Part shown: positions 11,821 to 16,578 of the stretch, in pieces
How the letters are laid out: each line of letters starts with the position of its first letter
Numbering within the stretch: the stretch's first letter is position 1
Source of the DNA: CAYHDN01 sp964355425
GTDB lineage: Bacteria > Patescibacteriota > UBA1384 > XYA2-FULL-43-10 > CAINNR01
Direction of reading: 5' to 3'
Length of the DNA stretch: 16,578 bases
Assembly: GCA_964355425.1 (NCBI GenBank)
Contig: CAYHDN010000015.1
Location: 1-16,578, forward strand
Program-made: the position numbers and the translations under genes
Notes under the pieces: generated by a model
Seen by the model: the letters and a program-made list of their open reading frames with translations, nothing else
What the model was told of the DNA's origin: nothing
Databases searched by the model: none

Positions 11821-11865
11821 TTACAGCTGTACTACAGGTTCAACTCTCCTGATAGCGTCTACCAC
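11821..11865 (-). CDS. Possible 14-residue leader peptide
   Basis: In the leader of the 11503-11778 gene, GAGGTG lies 5 nt before a GTG (11865). That frame encodes MVDAIRRVEPVVQL and stops at TAA (11821). A perfect 10-bp palindrome (TACAGCTGTA, 11822-11831) overlaps its end. This arrangement could form a regulatory leader or attenuator-like control, but short chance frames are common, so I rate it low. Confidence 0.3.
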   Translation of the reverse strand: MVDAIRRVEPVVQL

Positions 11866-11890
11866 GCGATCACCTCATTTCGCCCTATCT

Positions 11891-11942
11891 ATAGTACATT
11901 AAAATACTAACTTTGTCAAGAAATTAGCGCTTCTGTTATAAT
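11891..11942. promoter_or_regulatory. Divergent promoters sharing one -35 site
   Basis: Plus strand (recG): TTGTCA (11913-11918), 18-bp spacer, extended -10 TG-T-TATAAT (11934-11942), then only 6 nt to the ATG at 11949. Minus strand: TTGACA (11919-11914), 17 bp, TACTAT (11896-11891). The two -35 hexamers overlap by five bases, so only one polymerase can bind at a time. Confidence 0.8.
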
Positions 11943-11948
11943 TCAAGT

Positions 11949-14027
11949 ATGAATCTGAAAACTAAAATACAATTCTTGCACGGAGTTGGGCCAAAAATGG
12001 CTCCTCGGCTTAATAGACTCGGGGTAAACTTGGTCGGAGATCTTTTGTATTATTTCCCGCGTGATTATGCAGACTATACTCAAATCAGCAAAATTGCTGA
12101 TTTGGAAAATCCAAAATCTCAAGTTCAAATATCAAATGAAGCCCAAAGCTCAAATGTCAAAACAATAAGGACAAAAATTATCAATATTGCAAACAGGCGA
12201 ACTAGGCGCAGACGTTTTACTGTCACCGAAGCGGTTGTGGCAGACGACACGGGATCACTTAAAGTTGTTTGGTTCAATCAGCCATATTTGGAGAAAATGC
12301 TGAAATCCGGATTAGAGGTTATTCTTAATGGGAAAATATCATACGATAATTTTTCCGGCCAGCTACAAATGGAGTCGCCTACGCGAACCAATTTCCCGCG
12401 GATTGTGCCGGTTTATCCGGAAACAATGGGGATAACGAGTAGATACATTGGAAAACTGATCACTAATCTAAAATCTAATATCTTAAGTTTAAAAGATTAT
12501 ATTCCAGAAGAAATCATCGAAAGAAACAATCTAATAGGCATTCAAGGGGCGATATCAGAGCTGCACAATCCAACTAATTCAAAATCACTAGAGAAAGCTA
12601 GGGAGCGGATGGCATTTGACGAGCTGTTCTTATTTTCGCTTCAGAAACAGTTGACGAAACAAGACGTTTTGATCCACAGAGCGCCGGCGATGAAAATTGA
12701 TGAGAAATTTTTGCAGAATTTTGTCAAAAAGTTGCCGTTTAAACTGACTGACGCACAAAGAAAATCAGCTTGGACTATCATTAAAGATATTTCAGACGAT
12801 AAACCAATGAACAGGCTTTTAAACGGCGATGTTGGCAGTGGTAAAACTGTTGTTGCAGCCATGGCTGCGGCCATTGTGGTTAAAAACGGCTATCGAGTCG
12901 CAGTTATGGCGCCAACGGAGATTTTGGCCAATCAGCACTTCGAAACATTGTCAAAAATATTAAAACCGCACGGAATATCTGTTGGACTTCTAACCAGCGC
13001 TAACAAAAGCGATCATAATATTCCGCAAATAATTATTGGTACGCACGCGTTAATTCAAGATAAAGTTGAGCTCAAAAATATTGGGTTAGTAGTTATCGAT
13101 GAACAGCATCGCTTTGGCGTGTCGCAAAGAAACGAATTGCTCCACCCTTACCAAATTACGAATAAATCCAAAAACGAAATTACGAATAAGACAATTAGAC
13201 CCCACTATTTAAGTATGACTGCAACGCCAATACCTCGAACCATGTCGTTAGTTGTCTTTGCCGACCTGGATGTATCGGTTATTGATGAAATGCCGGCTGA
13301 TAGAAAAAAGATCATTACACATATTGTGAAGCCAAATGGAAGGGATAAGGCCTATGAATTTATCCGAGATGAAATTAGAAAAGGTCATCAGGCTTTTGTT
13401 ATTTGCCCATTGATCGAAGAAGTTGAGAGCACGAGAGAGAATCTTTTTGAGGAAGATAGAAAATCAGTATTGAAAGAATACGAAAAACTGTCCAAGGAAA
13501 TATTTCCAGATCTTAATATCGCCATGCTCCACGGAAAGCTAAAATCAAAAGAGAAGGAGGTGGTGATGACCAATTTTAAAACCAAAAAATCTGATATTTT
13601 GGTCTCTACCTCGGTGGTCGAGGTAGGAGTCGATATTCCGTCTGCAACAGTGATGATGATTGAAAATGCTGAGCGTTTTGGACTGGCACAGCTTCATCAA
13701 TTTCGCGGCCGTGTCGGCCGCTCCGATAAGCAGTCATATTGCCTACTTTTTTCATCATCAAATTCGGAAATTGCTCGTAAGCGATTATCATACTTGGAAT
13801 CAGTCCCGTCCGGTTTCAAGTTGGCGGAAAAAGATCTGGAACTTCGCGGTCCGGGTCAGCTTTATGGTTATCAGCAATCGGGTTTCTGGGACTTTAAATT
13901 TGCCTCGATTTCTGATAGAATTATGATTGAAAAGGCGACAGAAGCGGCTAAGATAATATCAAGCGATATCGATAAATATCCAGAGCTGAAGGAGAGGGTT
14001 GGTGAAAGAGCGAGGCATCTAGAGTAA
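11949..14027 (+). CDS. recG: ATP-dependent DNA helicase RecG
   Basis: Branch-migrating helicase that reverses stalled forks and processes recombination junctions. An N-terminal wedge/OB-fold region (about 1-240, including YYFPRDYADYT) precedes the helicase core. Core motifs are GDVGSGKT (about 293-300), DEQHRFG (384-390), the motif III-like SMTATPIPRT (about 421), HGKLKSKEK, VVEVGVDIP and QFRGRVGRSDKQSYCLL (about 583-599). The closing RecG signature appears as LRGPGQLYGYQQSG. The length is 692 residues. Low-complexity insertions of microrepeat origin interrupt the OB region (about 54-75), the wedge end (about 173-182) and a loop between DEQH and motif III (about 402-414). The start at 11949 is predicted to be leaderless. 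Confidence 0.97.
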   Translation: MNLKTKIQFLHGVGPKMAPRLNRLGVNLVGDLLYYFPRDYADYTQISKIADLENPKSQVQISNEAQSSNVKTIRTKIINIANRRTRRRRFTVTEAVVADDTGSLKVVWFNQPYLEKMLKSGLEVILNGKISYDNFSGQLQMESPTRTNFPRIVPVYPETMGITSRYIGKLITNLKSNILSLKDYIPEEIIERNNLIGIQGAISELHNPTNSKSLEKARERMAFDELFLFSLQKQLTKQDVLIHRAPAMKIDEKFLQNFVKKLPFKLTDAQRKSAWTIIKDISDDKPMNRLLNGDVGSGKTVVAAMAAAIVVKNGYRVAVMAPTEILANQHFETLSKILKPHGISVGLLTSANKSDHNIPQIIIGTHALIQDKVELKNIGLVVIDEQHRFGVSQRNELLHPYQITNKSKNEITNKTIRPHYLSMTATPIPRTMSLVVFADLDVSVIDEMPADRKKIITHIVKPNGRDKAYEFIRDEIRKGHQAFVICPLIEEVESTRENLFEEDRKSVLKEYEKLSKEIFPDLNIAMLHGKLKSKEKEVVMTNFKTKKSDILVSTSVVEVGVDIPSATVMMIENAERFGLAQLHQFRGRVGRSDKQSYCLLFSSSNSEIARKRLSYLESVPSGFKLAEKDLELRGPGQLYGYQQSGFWDFKFASISDRIMIEKATEAAKIISSDIDKYPELKERVGERARHLE
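12109..12172. repeat. TCAAAATC-type half-palindrome inside recG
   Basis: About 60 nt of CCAAAATCTCAAGTTCAAAT-like sequence resembles one arm of the palindrome at 7509-7608, inserted in frame and encoding the Ser/Gln/Asn-rich stretch around residues 54-75 of RecG. Confidence 0.65.
13153..13189. repeat. Direct repeat AAATTACGAATAA inside recG
   Basis: Two copies (13153-13165 and 13177-13189) encode QITNKSKNEITNK, a low-complexity loop between the DEQH box and motif III of RecG. Confidence 0.7.
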
Positions 14028-14040
14028 GTTAAAAGGAAGA

Positions 14041-14117
14041 AACTACACGGATAGTTACACAGAAGAAACACAGAATTGTATTTTCTGCGCTATGTCTGTG
14101 TTGAGGTCTGTGTGGTT
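14041..14117. repeat. Intergenic imperfect inverted repeat (ACACAGA units)
   Basis: Arms 14041-14074 and 14084-14117 are imperfect inverted copies built of ACACAGA/TCTGTGT units, filling most of the gap between recG and the ComEA-like gene. It can form a long hairpin without a T-run. Its sequence style (TCTGTGTTGAGGTCTGTGTGG) is that of a dispersed genomic repeat. No clear promoter for the next gene is visible beyond it. Confidence 0.65.
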
Positions 14118-14140
14118 ACTACATTATTGAAAGATTTTCT

Positions 14141-14599
14141 ATGAAAATCTGGATCGAAAAGCACAGCGTTTATATCGGAATCGGACTAATCGTATTATCA
14201 CTAATCGGTGGGGTTTTGCTGATGGTGAAAAAAGGGGCGAGCGCTGATGTATCGAAAACTGACGATCGCGATAAACAAATAACTGATTTGCAAGCGCAAG
14301 TAGCGACGTTGCAAAAAGAAAACGAGTCGCTAAAAACTATTAACCTGACACCGGTTGCCAGTAGTCAGCCATCAAGTCAAACATCGAGTCAAACAAGCCA
14401 GCCGGTGGGCAAAATCAACATCAATACGGCAACTGCCGCACAACTCGAATCACTTCCGGGAATTGGCCCGACCTATGCAAAAAGAATTATCGAATACCGG
14501 ACTGCAAATGGGGGATTTAAGGCAATAGATCAAATTCAAAATATCAAAGGCATTGGCGCCAAAACCTATGCTAAGTTTAAGGACTTAATAACAATATAA
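14141..14599 (+). CDS. Membrane-anchored ComEA-like helix-hairpin-helix protein
   Basis: 152 residues: a short basic N-terminus, one membrane helix (about 10-29), a short coiled coil (about 44-66, QITDLQAQVATLQKENESLK), a Ser/Gln/Thr linker with repeats of SSQT (73-88), and a C-terminal DNA-binding tandem helix-hairpin-helix domain (91-152) with ININTATAAQLESLPGIG and IQNIKGIGAKTYAKF. The order anchor-linker-HhH is that of ComEA, which binds incoming DNA at the cell surface during natural transformation. CPR-type bacteria commonly keep competence genes, but no comEC is in the window, so uptake is inferred. It follows recG after the inverted repeat. Confidence 0.85.
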   Translation: MKIWIEKHSVYIGIGLIVLSLIGGVLLMVKKGASADVSKTDDRDKQITDLQAQVATLQKENESLKTINLTPVASSQPSSQTSSQTSQPVGKININTATAAQLESLPGIGPTYAKRIIEYRTANGGFKAIDQIQNIKGIGAKTYAKFKDLITI

Positions 14600-14610
14600 G
14601 AAAAGTCGAA

Positions 14611-14949
14611 ATGAAAAAGATCTATAATAAATTAGTTCGAGACAAAATTCCGGAAATTATTATTGCAGACAATTGGCAACCAAAAATACGGGTGTTGAAA
14701 AAGTCGGAAATGTTTTTGGAGTTAAAAAAGAAAGTTTTAGAGGAGGCAAAAGAACTTGTTGGTGCGGAGAAAAAATCAGATGTGATCTGTGAACTGGTTG
14801 ATATTTTAGAGTTGATTGCCGCTTTGATGGAAAATAGGTCCATCGATCCCGAATTGTTAAAAATTGAACAAAAAAATAAACGCCAAAAGCGTGGTGGTTT
14901 TGAGAAAAGATTATTTTTGGAATATATGGTTGAGAACAAAGAAAAATAA
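14611..14949 (+). CDS. MazG/PRA-PH-like nucleotide pyrophosphohydrolase
   Basis: 112-residue all-alpha protein starting MKKIYNKLVRDKIPEII, the signature of small phosphoribosyl-ATP pyrophosphohydrolase-like proteins of the MazG superfamily. The acidic pairs that bind Mg-nucleotide in this superfamily are visible: KKKVLEEAKELVGA (Glu in EExxE-like spacing) and ELVDILELIAAL (ExxD). Because no other histidine-biosynthesis gene is seen, a house-cleaning NTP pyrophosphatase role is more likely than HisE. It begins 11 nt after the ComEA-like stop and probably shares its transcript; an SD is not obvious. The end KRGGFEKRLFLEYM also recurs in this group as I recall it. The stop is 3 nt before the tRNA-like direct repeat. 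Confidence 0.8.
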   Translation: MKKIYNKLVRDKIPEIIIADNWQPKIRVLKKSEMFLELKKKVLEEAKELVGAEKKSDVICELVDILELIAALMENRSIDPELLKIEQKNKRQKRGGFEKRLFLEYMVENKEK

Positions 14950-14952
14950 AAC

Positions 14953-15121
14953 TGGTGGGCGGTACAGGACTTGGTCACCGATATTTGCCTGCTGACAAAT
15001 TCCTCGACCCCGCCTCAGTGCCGTCGCGCCTCCGGCTTTCTCGTCCTTCAGTGTCTTAACCTCAGCATGCCGCATAGCTAAGCAAAGTTCAGCGGCGTGG
15101 CATGGTGGGCGAGAAAGGACT
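14953..15121. repeat. Direct repeat of the tRNA-Leu 3' end bounding a GC-rich block
   Basis: TGGTGGGC followed by a ten-base match in seven positions occurs at 14953-14971 and again at 15103-15121 (16 of 19 bases identical). The second copy is the 3' acceptor/T-arm end of the tRNA-Leu gene. The 131-bp stretch between them is GC-rich, contains inverted segments (GCCGC/GCGGC around 15070-15095) and holds no convincing gene. A frame on the minus strand reads through it and the tRNA but has no SD. Confidence 0.55.
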
Positions 15122-15189
15122 CGAACCTTCACGGGTTTTACCCCACTAGTTCCTAAGACTAGCGTGTATACCAATTTCACCACTCGCCC
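15103..15189 (-). tRNA. tRNA-Leu (anticodon UAG)
   Basis: Class II tRNA read on the minus strand. The acceptor arm GGGCGAG pairs with CTCGCCC, the anticodon stem is CTAGT/ACTAG with the loop CTTAGGA (anticodon TAG, decoding CUN), there is a long variable arm (GGGG...CCC) and the T-loop GTTCGAGTC. The discriminator A and the 3' CCA are encoded. The length is 87 nt including CCA. A TATAAT lies about 12 nt upstream on the minus strand (around 15205) and may be its -10. Confidence 0.93.
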
Positions 15190-15220
15190 AAATATATAAG
15201 AATTATAGCTCAAAGCTCGC

Positions 15221-15249
15221 AAAAAATCCATATTGATCATGGATTTTTT
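15221..15249. terminator. Perfect 11-bp hairpin with flanking A/T runs
   Basis: AAAAAATCCAT and ATGGATTTTTT form a perfect stem with a 7-nt loop. It lies between the tRNA-Leu (minus) and the zinc-ribbon gene (plus). The likely -35 of the latter (TTGATC, 15233-15238) is in the loop. It has terminator form in both directions, but no upstream gene on the plus strand needs it. Confidence 0.45.
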
Positions 15250-15260
15250 TGTGATACAAT
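15233..15260 (+). promoter_or_regulatory. Promoter of the zinc-ribbon gene
   Basis: TTGATC (15233-15238), a 16-bp spacer and TACAAT (15255-15260). The transcript would have a leader of about 45 nt with GGAGGT before the ATG at 15312. Confidence 0.55.
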
Positions 15261-15311
15261 ACAAAACAGAGGATACATTTAAGTTGTCTCCACGGAGGTA
15301 GGTGTGCCATT

Positions 15312-15476
15312 ATGTCCCTAGCGGCTGTTAGCCCATCAGCCCTCGTCGTACCCCCCAAGCGGATGTGCCACACTTGTGGTACGGAGCATTACGGCGATAT
15401 CTGCCCGTTCTGCGGGAGCAGGAGCTCACCACCACCATTTTGGGCACAACGTCGAACCTTGGGGCGTGGATTGTAG
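15312..15476 (+). CDS. 54-residue zinc-ribbon protein
   Basis: A short frame with ATG at 15312 behind GGAGGT (about 12 nt, rather long). It encodes an N-terminal Pro/Val/Ser-rich stretch, then CHTCG (Cys19, Cys22) and CPFCG (Cys31, Cys34), the two knuckles of a zinc ribbon, and a basic tail (WAQRRTLGRGL). The spacing CxxC-8-CxxC is compact. I do not recognise the family; it resembles rubredoxin-like or L32-like zinc ribbons only in its cysteine pattern. Binding to nucleic acid or to the ribosome is possible. It is high in GC and SD-led like the other orphan genes, but on the plus strand. A G-U-rich hairpin with T-rich sequence after the stop may end it. Confidence 0.65.
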   Translation: MSLAAVSPSALVVPPKRMCHTCGTEHYGDICPFCGSRSSPPPFWAQRRTLGRGL

Positions 15477-15506
15477 GCCGCGCCTCATTTTCTTTTTCGA
15501 TGATGT

Positions 15507-15515
15507 TGTTATAAT
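15507..15515 (+). promoter_or_regulatory. Extended -10 for the acidic protein, predicted leaderless
   Basis: TG-T-TATAAT (15507-15515) ends 6 nt before the ATG at 15522. The same extended -10 and spacing are seen at recG. There is no SD and no clear -35. Confidence 0.6.
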
Positions 15516-15521
15516 AATCAT

Positions 15522-15710
15522 ATGGACGACAATAAATTAGCAAATAATGATCCCGACGAATTTGGTGAAGAGTATTTTGAGAAGTTAGAAGAAGAGTTGC
15601 TCGAAGAAGCTGATAAATCAGATCACAAAGAGATGCCGGTTTCCGGCAAAAGTGTTTTTGAGATCGAACGGCTGAAACGAAAGAGATTCGAAGAGGATAA
15701 AGAGGAATAA
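15522..15710 (+). CDS. 62-residue charged, acidic protein
   Basis: I do not recognise this protein. It is dominated by Glu, Asp and Lys, with a long acidic helix (FGEEYFEKLEEELLEEADK, residues 14-32) and a Lys/Arg-rich helical end (FEIERLKRKRFEEDKEE), without a signal peptide, cysteine or membrane segment. It may be largely helical or disordered. The start at 15522 is supported by the TG-T-TATAAT 6 nt upstream. A hairpin terminator follows (15729-15762). Composition and predicted leaderless start group it with the host-like genes rather than with the GC-rich SD-led set. Confidence 0.65.
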   Translation: MDDNKLANNDPDEFGEEYFEKLEEELLEEADKSDHKEMPVSGKSVFEIERLKRKRFEEDKEE

Positions 15711-15728
15711 GACGATAAATAAGATATG

Positions 15729-15762
15729 AAAAAAGGAGCCATTGTATCTGCGGCTCTTTTTT
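15729..15762. terminator. Bidirectional terminator
   Basis: GAGCC/GGCTC stem, extended by flanking A6 and T6 that also pair, around an 11-nt loop. It separates the 62-residue gene from the following 92-residue gene. Confidence 0.75.
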
Positions 15763-15803
15763 GATATGTTCTGTTGACTGATAGTCTTCGAGGAGTGAGT
15801 GCA

Positions 15804-16082
15804 GTGTATGACATTGAGGGAGTTAGAAAACGGTTTGTCGAGATCGTCTCTCGAATAGAGAAGCTGACCGGGGTGGCGATCGAAGTCGTGAAAGAACCGA
15901 CACTGATCGAATGGGATAAAGAACCAGGCCATTGGCACTGGAGAGCCGTTATAAAGTTCTCTGGCTATCATGCCACTTATCACATGGAGTATCATCCTAA
16001 TATTGACGATGATCCTGAAGCCGTCGCTGAGAGTGCGGAACTGACTTTTCGGCAAATCCAAGATCTCGAGCCCGACCAATAA
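15804..16082 (+). CDS. Unrecognised 92-residue protein
   Basis: I do not recognise this protein. The frame opens at 15774, but GAGGAG (15789-15794 region) stands 8 nt before the GTG at 15804, which I take as the start. The protein begins MYDIEGVRKRFVEIVSRIEK and looks like a small alpha/beta domain: an N-terminal helix (1-18), strands around VAIEVV and WRAVIKF, a His/Tyr-rich strand (GYHATYHMEYHP) and an acidic C-terminal helix. It has several histidines and two tryptophans (HWHW) but no cysteine. The last codons and the stop lie inside the terminator hairpin at 16070-16097, so the gene has a minimal 3' end. It is SD-led and relatively GC-rich. Confidence 0.7.
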   Translation: MYDIEGVRKRFVEIVSRIEKLTGVAIEVVKEPTLIEWDKEPGHWHWRAVIKFSGYHATYHMEYHPNIDDDPEAVAESAELTFRQIQDLEPDQ

Positions 16083-16097
16083 GGTCGGGCTTTTTTT
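16070..16097 (+). terminator. Intrinsic terminator overlapping a stop codon
   Basis: GCCCGACC/GGTCGGGC form a perfect 8-bp stem with loop AATAA, followed by seven T residues. The left arm encodes the last residues of the 92-residue protein and the loop contains its TAA. Confidence 0.92.
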
Positions 16098-16131
16098 ATT
16101 GCAATCGTTTTGATATACTTTTGCCGGGAAA

Positions 16132-16179
16132 GTAGGCCAATCTCTAGCTTGTTTGTTGGCACGATAAATCGTGGTCTAC
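16132..16179. repeat. REP-like inverted pair upstream of miaA
   Basis: A degraded forward unit (GTAG with CAATCTCTAGCTTG, 16132-16151) and an intact reverse unit (CACGATAAATCGTG ending CTAC, 16160-16179). The second unit is identical over 20 bases to 1064-1083. The pair lies between a TATACT-like -10 (about 16114-16119) and the miaA ATG, so it probably was inserted into the promoter-to-start interval. Confidence 0.7.
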
Positions 16180-16191
16180 GAAAATTAAACA

Positions 16192-16578
16192 ATGAAAAAA
16201 CAACGCAAAATTATTGCAATTGTTGGGCCGACAGCTAGCGGAAAAACCGGCTGGGGAGTTTCTGTCGCTCGGAAACATAACGGTGAGGTTATCTCGGCTG
16301 ACTCGCGGCAGGTTTATAAAAAGTTGGACATTGGTACTGGCAAGGACCTGGAAGAATACGGTGAGGTGCCGCATCACTTAATTGATATCTGCAAGCCGGG
16401 CGATAAATTTACTATGTTTGATTGGCTGGGGAATGCTAGAAAAGCTGTTGAAGATATTTTTTCACGAGGCAAAATTCCAATTATAGTCGGTGGAACAGGG
16501 CTTTATGTTCAAAGTCTTGTGGAGGGCTTTGAACTAACTCAAAAGTCAAAAGTCAAAAGTCAAAACTATAACAGATCG
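16192..16578 (+). CDS. miaA: tRNA dimethylallyltransferase MiaA (5' part, truncated by window)
   Basis: Adds a dimethylallyl group to N6 of A37 in tRNAs that read codons starting with U. The 129 codons seen begin with ATG at 16192, and the frame is open to the window edge. The P-loop GPTASGKT (12-19), DSRQVYKKLDIGTGKD (about 37-52), the HHLID stretch and VGGTGLYVQSL are all family motifs. Residues 117-126 (QKSKVKSQN) are an AGTCAAA-repeat insertion placed just after the GLYVQSLVEG motif, where the family continues into its insertion domain. No SD is visible; the 5' leader has been replaced by a REP pair. The rest of the gene lies beyond the window. Confidence 0.94.
   Translation, partial: MKKQRKIIAIVGPTASGKTGWGVSVARKHNGEVISADSRQVYKKLDIGTGKDLEEYGEVPHHLIDICKPGDKFTMFDWLGNARKAVEDIFSRGKIPIIVGGTGLYVQSLVEGFELTQKSKVKSQNYNRS
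16539..16570. repeat. AGTCAAA heptamer array inside miaA
   Basis: About four copies of AGTCAAA followed by ACTATA. The end of the array is identical over 17 nt to the insertion in iscS (6224-6240). Confidence 0.8.

Noticed and set aside
14911..15264. Minus-strand frame across the tRNA-Leu
   Set aside because: It reads through the tRNA gene and has no SD; it is a typical spurious frame over a tRNA.
15618..16079. Minus-strand frame opposite the 62- and 92-residue genes
   Set aside because: It crosses a bidirectional terminator and mirrors two better-supported genes.

Overview
The window looks like chromosomal DNA of a small-genome bacterium, most likely a Candidate Phyla Radiation (Patescibacteria) member. 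The grounds are short divergent versions of universal genes packed tightly on one strand, short operons of start/stop-overlapping genes, and many small orphan genes. This placement is inference; no rRNA or other marker in the window fixes the lineage. TGA is used as an ordinary stop by many of the recognisable genes, so the standard code applies.

Layout. The plus strand carries the housekeeping backbone: rsmI, metG, an EamA/DMT-type permease, tatD, a Phd/YefM-like small protein, an IscS/NifS cysteine desulfurase, iscU, folD, a membrane-anchored PIG-L deacetylase, mnmA, recG, a ComEA-like helix-hairpin-helix protein, a MazG/PRA-PH-like pyrophosphohydrolase, and the start of miaA, which runs off the right edge. 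A tRNA-Leu(UAG) lies on the minus strand. IscS and MnmA are functionally linked (the desulfurase donates sulfur for s2U34), IscS and IscU assemble Fe-S clusters, and MiaA and MnmA modify tRNA anticodon loops.

Between these genes are short self-contained units of unrecognised small genes, mostly on the minus strand. Most have a visible promoter, a strong Shine-Dalgarno (SD) site and often their own terminator, and several are visibly richer in GC than the backbone. They include a two-gene unit (about 1049-1738), an ORF broken by an in-frame TGA (6796-7041), a coiled-coil-like 68-residue protein (10355-10561), a secreted Ala/Thr/Pro-rich protein (10762-11232), a 91-residue protein (11503-11778), a 54-residue zinc ribbon (15312-15476) and a 92-residue protein (15804-16082).

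Two layers of repeats run through the window. REP-like palindromes with the GTAG/GGAG tetranucleotide typical of RAYT-mobilised REPs occur in inverted pairs at 1006-1112, 6615-6749 and 16132-16179. Short AT-rich microrepeats (AGTCAAA, AGTCGAA, GCTTCAA heptamers and AATTATGAAT-like units) also lie in frame inside MetG, IscS, IscU, MnmA, RecG, RsmI and MiaA, where they encode low-complexity insertions.

The observations most worth following are: a split between apparently leaderless housekeeping genes (extended -10 only 6-9 nt before ATG) and SD-led orphan genes; a Phd-like protein with a CxxC motif coupled to the cysteine desulfurase where a toxin would be expected; in-frame repeat insertions in essential proteins; and a 150-bp block bounded by a copy of the tRNA-Leu 3' end.
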